Below, piece after piece: positions 32,463 through 43,448 of a stretch of 64,000 nt of DNA; within the stretch, counting starts at the first letter, position 1; the number at the start of each line of letters is the position of its first letter. The stretch is from Bathelium albidoporum (taxonomy: Eukaryota; Ascomycota; Dothideomycetes; Trypetheliales; Trypetheliaceae): NCBI GenBank assembly GCA_021031095.1, contig JAGFVP010000062.1, positions 60,167 to 124,166 of the forward strand, given 5' to 3'. The notes below the pieces were generated by a model. The model was not told the origin of the DNA. It saw only the letters and a program-made list of their open reading frames with translations, and made no database searches. The translations under genes and the position numbers were made by a program.

Positions 32463-33399
32463 AGAGAGGGCAATAATAATTTGCTGGTCGAGCTCGCTGC
32501 TCGCTACAAGTCACGCCAGTTTATTCTTCAATGTTAATTTTGAAACCTTAACAAAAGCAATACAGCTGAGCAACTGTTGCAGTTTGCACGGTACTGTCTA
32601 AAAATCATCGACTCGATCACTATTCTCCAGTATAAACCCATACATCGGGACAAAAGGAGTGTTCCCTCCATTGTTCATGTCCAATACCAAAATCGCACTC
32701 GCTTACTGCTCAAGTAGGTAATTCCAAGCCGCTAAAGTGATAAGTTCCTCATACATCTACCAGTTCAGAATGGTGAGCCCGGGTCTATTATTTAGAATGC
32801 ATCGAGGAAGCAGAGATCCCAAGTGCGCTAGGCTGCTATAAATAGTGTCAAGCCATAAGGGAAGTGGGACAAAGCTAGTTTCGATTAGGCCTCATCTAGG
32901 CCCTCCATACGAGAGGAAGGAATCCAATGCTGCAGGACAACGTCATTTCTTTCGCCAGCTTCACTAGGGAGCGCCAGAAGAAATGTCATTTGCGAGCCAC
33001 ATGAACTAAACAGCCCAAGCCAAAGGCACAGTGTCCCTCGATCAAATCATAGAACATTCCAATTGCTATCTACTAAGGCGATTGAAATATGTTGTCGGCT
33101 TCGATTTTCGATTTTTTTCCTACCTGTGGTCTGGTGCGAAGTTGCTTTTTGCACACCCCGATGGATTGATGGGCATCAAATCACCCAGAGACCTGAAGAG
33201 ATCTGTGCCTAGCCGATACCGGCGGACTTCAGCTTGTCCCCACAATCTCCACTTATTAGAATGGCAAGACTTTTCGGTTCCGACAACTACTATAAAACCC
33301 GTTAGCCTGCGCCTCCTCTCTCGTTATCCTCTTGGCTACTCCGCTTCCTCGCTTCTTCTATGCACTCTTATCTATTGAACTTGCCTCGAATGTGGACTC
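32463..33399. promoter_or_regulatory. Intergenic region with promoter of the MazG/DUF2075 module
   Basis: About 940 bases without a supported gene. The right end carries a TATA box and a pyrimidine-rich stretch before the MazG-like start (separate entries). These suggest expression by a fungal RNA polymerase II promoter. Confidence 0.5.
33291..33297 (+). promoter_or_regulatory. TATA box upstream of MazG-like gene
   Basis: TATAAAA lies 103 bases before the MazG-like ATG and is followed by a C/T-rich stretch (CCTCCTCTCTCG, CCGCTTCCTCGCTTCTTC) that resembles a fungal transcription start region. No bacterial -10/-35 pair was recognised. Confidence 0.5.
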
Positions 33400-33407
33400 A
33401 TGGTTAA
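33360..33407 (+). other. Upstream ORF overlapping the MazG-like start
   Basis: A 15-codon ORF starting at ATG 33360 and ending in TAA at 33405-33407 overlaps the MazG-like ATG at 33400 in another frame. If the leader begins upstream of it, scanning ribosomes would meet it first, which could lower expression or favour reinitiation. Confidence 0.4.
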
Positions 33408-33720
33408 CCAGGAGGTCCGCGATGCCCTTGCGGCATTCGTCGCCGAACGCGATTGGGCTCAATTCCACACGTCGGAGAACCTCGCCAAGAGCATCTCGAT
33501 TGAAGCTGCTGAACTGCTCGAGTGTTTCCAGTGGGGCGCCGAAGCCAAGCCGGAGCGAGTCCGTGAAGAGCTTGCCGACGTGCTGACTTACTGTCTGCAT
33601 CTCGCCGAGCGTATTGGCGTCGATCCGGACCAGATTGTGCTGGAGAAGCTGGAAAGCACGCGCAAGAAGTATCCCGTAGACCGGGCTCGAGGCAGCAGCA
33701 AGAAGTATGACGAGCTCTAG
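33400..33720 (+). CDS. MazG-like nucleoside triphosphate pyrophosphohydrolase (bacterial type)
   Basis: A 106-residue all-alpha NTP pyrophosphohydrolase, which would convert (d)NTPs to monophosphates and pyrophosphate. It shows the MazG metal-binding signature E35-x-x-E38 (ISIEAAELLECFQW) and E57-x-x-D60 (REELADVLTY). It has the RDWAQFHT...NLAKS start and the KYPVDRARGSSKKYDEL end that are typical of stand-alone bacterial members. Its length is that of a complete single-domain enzyme. There is no intron. The last 14 bases overlap the start of the next gene. The closest relatives in my memory are bacterial, so horizontal transfer is the likely origin. An alternative start is not needed, since the frame begins at the expected place. 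Confidence 0.93.
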   Translation: MVNQEVRDALAAFVAERDWAQFHTSENLAKSISIEAAELLECFQWGAEAKPERVREELADVLTYCLHLAERIGVDPDQIVLEKLESTRKKYPVDRARGSSKKYDEL

Positions 33721-35485
33721 AATTGCGCGGCTGGAATTCGCCAAAGATGCCGTCATGTCGTGGAAGATCGACGACGAAAAGCATGGCAATTGGCCCGTGG
33801 TGTACGTGCTGGACGACGGCCAGCACGTTCGACAGAACAATCCGAACAGGCTGAGGGACGTCTACGTTGGTGAATCACTTAATGCTGCGGGCCGACTGCG
33901 CCAGCACCTTGAAACACCCGCAAAGCAGCATCTGAAGAACATTCGCGTCATCATCGACGAGAAGTTCAACAAATCCGTCTGCCTGGATTTGGAGTCCTAT
34001 CTCATCAAAATGATGGCCGGTGACGGTGCTAATCGGGTGCTTAATCGCAACAATGGAATCACGGAAGCCAAGTACTACGAACGCGAGGTGTACCGCGAGA
34101 GCTTTCGTAACATATTTGAGAGACTTAGAAGCGACGGCGTCTTTACTCGGAGCATTCCCGAAATTGAGAATAGCGACTTGTTCAAGCTGTCCCCATTCAA
34201 AGTGTTGACGGAAGATCAAGCAAATTCCGTTGAGGAGATCATCAAAGACCTCCTCATCAATGTCGAAAGAAGTACCGAAAGCATGATAGTGATTCAGGGT
34301 GATCCGGGCACAGGAAAGACGGTCGTGGCCATCTACCTCATTAAATTGCTTGTTGACATCCAGAATCTCACGTCGCTTGAGGATCTAGATGGCGACTCGC
34401 GATTTTCCAATTTCTTCACCGAAGCAAATCGGACACTTCTGAGCCATCTCCGCATTGGCCTGGTTGTACCGCAACAGTCGCTGCGGGAATCTATCAAGAA
34501 GGTCTTCCGGAAGACGACCGGGCTTAAACCTTCGATGGTTTTGACACCATTCGAGGTGGGAGAAGCGGATGAGATGTTTGATCTGCTATTGGTCGACGAG
34601 ACTCATCGGCTAAACCAGCGTGCCAACCAGCCATCAGGGCCTCTCAACAAGAAGTTCGCAACTATTACAAGAGAGCTCTTTGGCGACGATGACGCTCTCA
34701 ACAAAAGCAAGACTCAGCTTGATTGGATACGAAGGAAGAGCCGACACCACATCTTTGTCCTAGACGCTGCGCAGAGCGTTCGACCAGCCGATCTGCCCTT
34801 CGAACTCTTGTCGAATCTCATTGCTGATGCTCGTGCGTCGGGGCAATATTTCCAGCTCCGGACTCAAATGCGGGTCCTGGCGGGATCGGACTACATCTCC
34901 TACGTTCGCTGGATTCTCGATCCGCGGCCTCGGACCTTACCGAGAAGGAGACAGGACTTTGGGAGATATGACTTCCGCATCTTCGACAGCGTCGCACGGA
35001 TGCAACGAGAAGTTTTCCGGCGCGACGCCGAAGTCGGGCTCTCGCGCATGGTCGCGGGCTACGCGTGGGAGTGGCGGACCAAGAGGGACAGGAACGCGTT
35101 CGACATCGAAATTGACGACACCCATCTGAGATGGAACAGTACCCCCACCGACTGGATAGCCTCCAAGAATGCGCTCGAGGAAGTGGGATCGATCCACACC
35201 GTACAGGGATATGATCTGAACTATGTTGGTGTCATCATCGGTCACGATCTCGGGTTCGATCCGGATAAGAGGTGCCTTTTTATCAATCGCAACTCCTACT
35301 TTGACAAGAAGGGCAAGGAAAACAACCCGACTCTCGGGAAAAGCTATTCGGACGATGACTTGCTACGATTCATAACGCAGATCTATGCCGTGCTCATGAC
35401 GCGCGGGATCCGGGGAACGTACGTCTACGCATGCGACTTCGGTTTGAGGGAATATCTCAAAGGATTTATCCCGTCTAGCTCCTAA
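33707..35485 (+). CDS. GIY-YIG nuclease / DUF2075 (Schlafen group 3-like) helicase fusion, bacterial type
   Basis: An intronless 592-residue protein with two parts. Residues about 28-120 form a GIY-YIG nuclease domain: VVYVLDDG, DVYVGES at 51-57, R64, H67, and the Glu of LDLESYLI near 97 followed by NRVLNRNNG. Residues about 160-590 form a DUF2075 superfamily 1-like helicase/ATPase. It has Walker A GDPGTGKT at 198-205, Walker B DLLLVDETHRL near 292-302, VLDAAQSVRP, the TQMRVLAGSDYISYV segment, the HTVQGYDLNYVGVIIG motif and the closing VLMTRGIRGTYVYACD. All catalytic residues look intact. This domain order is the one seen in bacterial proteins. A role in cutting or unwinding foreign nucleic acid is inferred. 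Translation in a eukaryote is puzzling because its ATG lies inside the upstream gene. Confidence 0.93.
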   Translation: MTSSRIARLEFAKDAVMSWKIDDEKHGNWPVVYVLDDGQHVRQNNPNRLRDVYVGESLNAAGRLRQHLETPAKQHLKNIRVIIDEKFNKSVCLDLESYLIKMMAGDGANRVLNRNNGITEAKYYEREVYRESFRNIFERLRSDGVFTRSIPEIENSDLFKLSPFKVLTEDQANSVEEIIKDLLINVERSTESMIVIQGDPGTGKTVVAIYLIKLLVDIQNLTSLEDLDGDSRFSNFFTEANRTLLSHLRIGLVVPQQSLRESIKKVFRKTTGLKPSMVLTPFEVGEADEMFDLLLVDETHRLNQRANQPSGPLNKKFATITRELFGDDDALNKSKTQLDWIRRKSRHHIFVLDAAQSVRPADLPFELLSNLIADARASGQYFQLRTQMRVLAGSDYISYVRWILDPRPRTLPRRRQDFGRYDFRIFDSVARMQREVFRRDAEVGLSRMVAGYAWEWRTKRDRNAFDIEIDDTHLRWNSTPTDWIASKNALEEVGSIHTVQGYDLNYVGVIIGHDLGFDPDKRCLFINRNSYFDKKGKENNPTLGKSYSDDDLLRFITQIYAVLMTRGIRGTYVYACDFGLREYLKGFIPSSS

Positions 35486-35891
35486 ACCACGTACCAATGT
35501 AACTGGTCGGTCAAACTTAAGTTCTGGGGTTTAGTATTTCTGTCGTCAGGAAGTCGGTGAGATATTATCGGTTCTTGAATGCATTTGAACACTGCCGGAT
35601 AAGTGTCTAACGGAACTATATTTAGTGAGATCTATAGCTGGACACGCGAAATGAGCTCTGTTGCATATAACTTGCCCGATATACTCATGATCTTTTGGTT
35701 CCCCATTTTTGTATCATTATTCCAATCTCTTTTCCGCCGCCGTACTTTTCTTGTATCCCTAAATAGAAAGGTGTTCCAGAAGACTTCATACTGTTGCATC
35801 AGAGACGATGATACGCGGCTATCGGTGACTGGCGGAATAGTTCAAGATCCGGATGTTCACCTTCGCCCTAACGAAAGAAAAGACCCTTCAG
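35486..35891. other. Intergenic, convergent 3' ends
   Basis: About 400 AT-richer bases between the ends of the DUF2075 gene and the Zn2Cys6 factor. I see no gene or repeat that could mark an insertion boundary. Confidence 0.5.
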
Positions 35892-38800
35892 TTACTCAAC
35901 ATCAGGTAGACCAACAAGCGGGTCGAAAGTCTGATCAAAAGCGCCAAAGACTTCAAATCCTTCAAATCCACTGAACAAATCCATCTCTTCTCCGTGCTGC
36001 GGAGGCGCCCCCATAAGCGGCACCGGCGTATGCACTCCCGAGTCCGGATCCGTCGGCCGCCGCACAGCCTCGTCCAGATTTCCGCTCGCCCCCTTGCCCT
36101 GGAACGTCTCCCGCCAGCTCCACACCGAGTCGTACACGATACTCATGCTCCTGCGGTACTTGACCAGGAGCTTCAGGCTATCGTCGACGGTGGGTGGGAT
36201 GCCGGGGTCGAGGTCGAGACGGGCGGCATCGACCGAGTGCGCAGATGGAGAGGATAGCGAGAGGGAGAAGCGCTTGATGAAGGGGCTGGCCTTGAACATT
36301 TGCGCGAGGACTTCCGCCAGGCGGCAGGGGAGGTCGTTGGATGCGACGGAGATATCGCGGACGGACCGTACGCAGGTGGCGAGGAGGGCGCGGGCACGCT
36401 TGGTATCCATGAAGTGAGCAAAGAATCCGTTGAGGAGTCTGAGGATGGTGAAGCCGGCTGCAAGGAGCATTTGCATGATATAGTTCGGGGCGTCTGAGAG
36501 AGGGACTGTGTTGGCCTGGTCGATGAAGTTTGCTGCAGCATTGTAGAGATCGCGTAAGTTCAGGATGTAGTCTTCCGCTGTCGGTGGCGCAAAGAAGGCG
36601 GACAGATGGAGGTGTAGATTTGCGGCTTTGACGTATACCAAGTCGAAATCTGGCCAACGTTAGTGCTGTGACCAAAAAGATAGAACTTAGCTTGAATCGG
36701 CCCAGATTCAACGTCAAAAGAGACAGGAGGTTAAGGATGTTGAGCGCAGCAAATAAGAGGCTTTGTTCAAGGATACTCACCAGTCATGGCATCGCTATAA
36801 TCGATCAATAGTCTCCTCAATTCCGCATCGAAAATGCGAACTAGGTTGTGGCGGTTGTTTTCCTGATGCGAGTTGTTGTCGCTGGTAGGCACGCGGTAGA
36901 GAAATGTAGAGATTCTCTTGACTAGTATTTCCATCGCAAGTCGGGCTCGGAACTCGGACGGCAGAGGATATGTCTCCTCGTCGGAGGAGTCTTCCGGCTT
37001 CAAAATGTAGTCAAACCGGGCCAAGGATGGCTGGCCATATCCCGTAGAAACACTGCCGAAAAATTAGAGGAAGCCAGCGCATCAAATCTCAGAACTTGCC
37101 TCTGAGCGACAACGTTGCATGCTGCCCAGGTGCGGAGACGATCTTCTACTTCGGCCGGTGGAACCACAAGATTGGATCTCGCAAAGTCTCTCGTGTGGCT
37201 TGGTCTATGCAGACCTAACCGCATAGCCATAGCCATCATGGTTCCCGCCAAGTCAAATGTAGGATCAGTAGAGGTACTGCTTGTGTAGGGAGGCCACGTG
37301 CAGATTAGACAAAGCCCTTTGACAATATTGTAGCTTTGTGAGTTTTGGGACAGTGTTGTATAAACTAGCTGCATCACGGGCTGCTTTAGATTCTTCATCA
37401 TCTCCGAGTTTTCTTCGTCACGTCGTGAGGCAACAAAAAGTATAACCCAGAAGAGCATTTGACATTCCTTAAAATAATCGTCGGATTGTTTATCATCGTC
37501 AAGAAGAGGCAAGTACGGGTGGAAGTCGCTCCAGTATCGTGAGAACAGTTCAGCCACTTCGGAGGGAGGAAGGCGAACGTCCCCAATGGATTTTATGGAA
37601 ATTTGATCACGGCGATGGTTCGAACTGCTCCACCAGAGGTATTCAAATGAGCTTCATGGTATTGAAGGTTTGAATAACTAAGTCAAACAATTTGACGCAG
37701 GCGAGAGTTTAATAGAACTGTTCAAGAAATCGATCATGGAGGATCAAAGAGGCCCTCATCGTACAAGTCTGAAACAAGGAAATCATCGAGTCCAGAGGAT
37801 GAAAGGACACTTGGGTCATACCTTGCATCAGTATGGCCCCTCTGGGAGAGACGCAGTAGAGAATGTGAGGCATCTGCCTCATGGGACGCTATGCCTGCGT
37901 CATACGTCGGTGCCGTAAGATTGTCCCGAAACGGGACTGTAGTGCTCTGTGAGTTGGCAAATGCCGTAGGGTCAATATTTGCATAAGGCCCCGAAGACGG
38001 TAGAGATGAGGGCGTATAAGGAAATGCTTGCGAATTTGTCGGTGAAGTCAAGGAGGGGGAAGAGAGTCCGATGGGATAATTCGCAGGGGCAGAAGTCGTG
38101 ACTCGTGAAGTCATCGGCGGCATGGTGGGGGTTGCCCCGAATGATGTTTGGCCAATTAGGCCAGAGCCTATATTGTTTGCGTTAATGGAGCCATTCCGAC
38201 GCAGATAATCGCACGTGGTCTGCAGCTCATGGATTTTCGAGTTCTTTTCGACGAGCGCACCCCTCAACTCGGCTATCTCTGCTCTGAGTTCAACAACTTC
38301 GCTTTCCCGGGCGGCGTGCTCGTCCCGTTTCGCCGTACGCTTGAAGCCATCAGTAAAGGAGCAACCGCGATTGTTCTTGATGCAGCGTCTGCATTTCTGC
38401 TCGTTTTCGTCGCGGTCGCATTTTTGCTGTGACAAGACAATTCAGCGAGGCAAAAATCAACAAGACCAACGCGAGGGGAATTGTGTTCAGCTGGACGATC
38501 AAACAAATTGAAATGAAGAGACCCGTCTGCCGATTACTGCAGATACAAGCCAAGCCATAGAGAAGAACAATGGTTTACATAAGCAGCCTCGAGCGTGTAG
38601 TGTCTTGCCATTATGTCCAATTGAGGCGGCAGAGCTGCTGGCATTGACGATCTCGAAGAGGCTTACCTTGTGCTGCTTGCATTGATCGCAAGCCTTCTTG
38701 TTGGCTATATGAAGTTTGATGTCCTCGTCGTCGCCCTCGAATTCGCTTCTGCGGCGTTTGACGGAGCCTGTCGGCGAAGATGCTGTGGGCGATTGCGGAG

Positions 38801-38894
38801 CAGTTGTCGGCGGCGGCAAAGGACGTGGATGGCCAGGCCGACGAGAGGCGAGCGAAGGCAGCGTAGCAGGAGACGGAGGAGAGGTGTGATCCAT
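35892..38894 (-). CDS. Zn(II)2Cys6 transcription factor with fungal-specific middle domain
   Basis: A predicted nuclear transcription factor of 814 residues. The five exons, in transcript order, are 38667-38894, 37765-38426, 37100-37624, 36781-37052 and 35892-36649. Intron 1 (240 bases) falls inside the zinc cluster; splicing gives CDQCKQHKQKCDRD...CRRC...C, with six cysteines in correct spacing. A coiled-coil linker follows (SEVVELRAEIAELRGALVEK). The fungal_trans middle region includes SRYWSDFHPYLPLLDDD and DLAGTMMAMAMRLGLHRPSH. Intron 3 (37053-37099) uses a GC-AG pair with donor AG|GCAAGT and restores AQSVSTGYGQPSLARFDYIL. Intron 2 is the least certain (donor gtacga). The C-terminus is acidic and aromatic, as in activation domains. 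Its layout resembles the Leu3/PrtT group; that assignment is tentative. Confidence 0.88.
37053..37099 (-). other. GC-AG intron in the Zn2Cys6 gene
   Basis: The 47-base intron begins GCAAGT after exon AG and ends CGGCAG. No GT donor in the vicinity restores the conserved frame, and AG|GCAAGT is the consensus of GC-AG introns. Confidence 0.8.
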
Positions 38895-41832
38895 AGTCGT
38901 TGGCGGCGTTGGTCATGGAACTGCGCTCTTGACGCCGAAATCGCACTTTGGTGGGGGAAAGTTCGGAGCGAGCCGAAAGTTTCGTGGTGAACGATTGGCT
39001 GTCGTCGGCCACGAGTCAGCCGCATGCGACTGCGCTGCCCCCCAAACACCGACCATGATGACCACCCTCACCATCACTTTCCGCTAAGTCTGAGGACTAG
39101 CTCTCATCAAGGGATTCCACAAAATGCTAGAGGGCGATACAGAACTTGGACTGTCATAGGTTTCAAATTTGGGCAAGAAGAAAGGCTGTTCATGCACCCC
39201 GAGCCACAGGCAGAGCATCAGCTTTGATGGCTCTTCCGATGCTCCATCTTTGGTAGCCAAATGGTTACAGACCGTGAAAGACGTGTCCGCACCCTGCAAT
39301 ATTAAGATACTCTGAGAGAAGTGGACTCAAGAGGTAGGGGAAGATAAATTTCAAAGATTTTGGCTCGTCAATCTCCAGGAAAAATCTTGTCTGGGCATCA
39401 ATTACAGCCAGCAAGTATTGCTTCCGGTATTACATGATTAAGTCCTTGACATAATTATGGTACTTGAAGCTTTTATACGATAGTTGCAGCGTTATGGAAC
39501 GGATATTAGGAGGTTTATATATTCCGATGTCTTATTAAAACCAGTTGGCCAACTAGGTACTTGCATCATTCAATCCATGACGAAAGCGAAATTTAATATG
39601 CTTTTTTCATCCATTGTAATCATACATATTGCCTAGATACGCAAGATAAGCCGATGTAGAGCTTCAATGCAGCCAGTGCCCTGCGTAAACTTCACTGATG
39701 CTATGAGCTGTTCTGTCATTCTAGGCACGAGTTATCTACTACGCCCATAAGTCTGAGTCTTAGTGATTTAGCTCTCTGTTTGGGAAGAAGCTTTCGCTGC
39801 TTTTGCGAAATAGCGCAACATGGACCAATTCTCGTAGTAGGTATCGTTTGGTATATGCGCCAGTTGCTCAGACGCTGGAAGCTATCAAATAGGCATGTGA
39901 AAGCTGGACAGGAAAGAGGCAAGCCATTATTCAATGGCCGGGTATTCGAGCCTCTTAAAATCTCAGAAGCCGTTACCATGTCCGACTGTGGTCAAACGTT
40001 CCCCAAGAAAACCTACATATCTGTCCATCGTTATCCAAATATAATGTCTTAAGTTTATCCAAGTCTTGTTCCTTTTATCTTTCTATTAGTGTCCATTGCG
40101 AAAGAACACAGTTATAGTCTGGCTTCTCGTCTACCCTGATGATATCTTGTTTCGACGCCGTCGGAAACTAGTGACTTATTGCTGTGATCCTTGGACTGCA
40201 TGGGCATTCTCATGACGGGGCGGCTTCACTACGAGTAATCCACAACTGTCATCAGCAAACAGTCTCGCTAGGGCTATACAGGTCAGAGAATTAAACCAAC
40301 GCTGTAAGTGTCTTGTAACCTGAAGATGCGATCACCAGCCGGCAGCCGTGATGCTGAATGTCATCGTGTGGCCCGGCTCTGCTGCCTCTTCGCCGAAAAA
40401 GGGATGAATCTGTAAGAACCAGTCTTATTAGTATCACTTGGTACACAGCACAGTTTGTCCTTGAGGCCAGCTAATTTGTACCTTGCCAAGTCTGTGTGCG
40501 TGCTGAGCTTGGCACTACCATGAAGCGTTGGGTCGATCTTGGTGTCTCCGCCAAGCTCGATTGGTTATAATGGGAATTATCGATACCGTAAAAAGTGCTG
40601 GGTTAGTTTTGGTTTTGGTGACGCCTATAATCGTGGGTTCCAGACTGGAGCTGCTTTGTGCTTCGGCCGGCCACACAATCTGAATCAGGAACCACTGGTT
40701 GCCTGTAGAGGGCAGGACGGCTCGGCTTGAGAAAACTTCTTCCAAGTACACCGTCGAACAGGGCCGCTGTATGTCCTGGCCGTGGAGATCGACATTATGC
40801 ATCGCTTTCTGCGTATGACTTTGGCTATGCGACGTCCGGCGCCGCCATTTTCGTTGCCGAGGCAGATGGTATCCCGGCGCCGGCCCAGTGACTGCGTTGT
40901 TTCCTTCGACGCTCATAGCCCTGCCCTGATACTTCGGAAGGTCGGCGATTCCGACGCGTGTACTTTGGTTGGACCATGTGAATATGCCATTGTACGAAAC
41001 ACGGCTTCAATAGTGACGGGAGCTATCAGGCAGCTCGCCGACTGGCAGTGGCTGCTGTTGGTAGGACCGGCGACCGAAGCTAACGGTGCTTGGTCTTGAA
41101 AGGACACACGGTCCTAGTGGCAAATGAGAGAATCGTAATTCCTATTGGAGGATCTGTGGAAGGAGGAGCGGCAAATTTGGGTTCAACGGCTGTTCTTGAG
41201 GGCCATGCAGATAATCGAGCTGTGGAATCTGATAAGCGTCGCTAGCGGATTTCGATTCGCCATGAAGGAATACTTGACAGGTTCAGGAAACCGTCAAATG
41301 AATTATAATCAAGAATCAATGCGCTGGTTTATTTACATTTTTCATTGGCGGGAATCAGTTGACGGAACTCCAACTTTGCGCACCGGTCTTTTTGTTCCAC
41401 TTCTTTGCTACAAAATTGCCTGCAGTGCTTATGTGGTGTCTGACGCGCAGCCGCGGGGAGCTCGCGTGTAGCAATGTCTTTGAATTAGTTTGCAAGGCGA
41501 TTTGATTTCACACGATGCTACTCAAAAGTTGCTCAAGTGGAGTTCGATATTGTAAAAATCACAATTGCCATACAAGAAAGAGTAGAATCGCAAGACATAG
41601 GAGCTACGAGCAACGATGTAGCTTAGCGTACCAGAGTAGTCAGATTGAACCCACACCTCTTTGTCACTCTGTTGCAAAGCATCTCCAATAGCACTTAATT
41701 TGATCCAAACGTACTTTGTCAAGGAGAATAGCGTGGAAAATGTCCGCTGGCACGTATAGAGGTGAAAACGACGGATGTGGTAGTGTAACTATAAAATCAA
41801 ATTGAAATTGCTTTAGATGTATGAAGGCGTGA

Positions 41833-41930
41833 TGGCTTAGCGGCAATTGTGCAACGGTCGAGGTCTCGCAGGGTCTGAGGTACCCTTCTGGGATATGGTG
41901 CCATGTCCTTAGTTGGTCCGCGTTCGAATC
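41833..41930 (+). ncRNA. tRNA-like A and B box pair (remnant)
   Basis: TGGCTTAGCGG (41833-41843) matches an RNA polymerase III A box and GTTCGAATC (41922-41930) a B box, about 78 bases apart, as in a class II or intron-containing tRNA. The acceptor and T stems do not pair, so a working tRNA is not supported. A decayed tRNA or the head of a tRNA-derived SINE is possible. Confidence 0.3.
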
Positions 41931-43448
41931 TGACGTCGTGCTAAATGTCCAAGCGTTAGATACGGGCGCGGAGCAACTAAGGACGTGGCTTCATATTCCA
42001 GCAAGGTTGCCTCAGACCATCCGAGACTTCAATCAATGCGCAACCGCTATTTTGAACAGCCTCCAGTATAATGCCGAAGACAAGTGTTGAGGCGACCCTT
42101 GAATCAGACCAAATCAAGCTCCCTCCAGAAACTTTTTTGTTCTTTTCAAAGAACAGAGGAGAGTTACGACCTGACCAGTTGGCCGACCGTAGATTCCTTT
42201 ATAGATCCACGAGCAGACAACAGAGGTGTCTTCTTTCACCTTTTGAGCCAGCAGTGGGAAGGTAAATTTGGCCAAGACGAATAGCATTTGTCCTTTGACA
42301 CTGCCGGGAATCGAACACCGGCGAGCGGGCATCGCTTGCAGGCCCAAGCGTAATCACCCTTGCAGAAAGCACAGTCGCTGGCGGTGGAGGCGAGCACACA
42401 GGCTCTGAGCGAGAACCAAATCCACTTAGTCAGCCATGGATTTCTTTCCCGCCCCTTTTCTCATTGAGTAGTTACTATGCTTTTTCAATCCTTCTTAGCA
42501 ATCATGAGGAGAGAAAAGCCGATACGGAAGTTATGTGGCGGCGTGTCTACTGGTCTGATTGTGTTCGAAATGCTCTCCCCATCAATGTGCAATAGCGTAG
42601 TCTGAGGAAACCACGGTAGAAACAGGTTCCTTTACATAGTAATTGTATGGTCTCAAGCCTTCGCTCTGGCCTCGCAATGTAAATTTTGGTCGTGATCAAG
42701 AGTAGAGCTAAACTCGTAGTGCAGTTTCTTCAGATAGCCTGCTTGTCATGGCATGGTCTATTTTCTGCTCCCGCCAAGACATGAAGAGGATGGCCGAAAA
42801 GTGCGAAAGCGAGCCTGCTTTCTGTTTCTTTCAATGTAGCGATCGTGGCATTGAGATTGGTTGCCAGAAAATATTGCACGCTGAGTAGCCTGGGCTGAAA
42901 TTGGCATGTATATAATAAGCCGCAAAACCTTTCCCTGGTGCCATACAGTGGCCGGGTGGTCGACATGTCAGAATTTAATGTCTTTCGTGTCGCTACTAGG
43001 CCTATTGGAGGAGCCGAGTGGCTGACATGCCAGAGTCCAGTGTCTGTTGTGTCAGTCCAGTGCCCATGGTCTGGCGTCAAGCCCCACTGTTTACACCCTA
43101 TAAACTTTGGGGGGCGCCAGCCCCAGCGACGAGCTTGCACCTCTACGCGGTGCTGGGGACGGATATCTGAGATAATACTTAGATTGAACCAAGACAAGCT
43201 CACCTTTTTTTTGGTCCTTTATAGACAGAGGTGGGCGATCCTGGTGGAGAGGGTACTCTGCTTCCATTTCCAGCCCGTCAAGTAGATAACGAACGAGCCT
43301 TAAGACTTCCCGCATTCGGGAAGTAATATGCAGGAAACTTTAGCGGCCACTTGAGTGGCAATAGCCTTGTGTTCTCCTTGTTTCCGGCACGGGCGTAGCT
43401 CGTTGTATGACGCGCAAGATGGCGTTCATCAAAATCAAAAGTACCTGG

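Noticed and set aside
33400..35485. Simple bacterial contamination of the assembly
   Set aside because: It cannot be excluded from sequence alone. However, the genes are embedded between intron-bearing fungal genes with no visible junction, and a TATA-type promoter precedes them; it is therefore kept as a finding with a coverage test.
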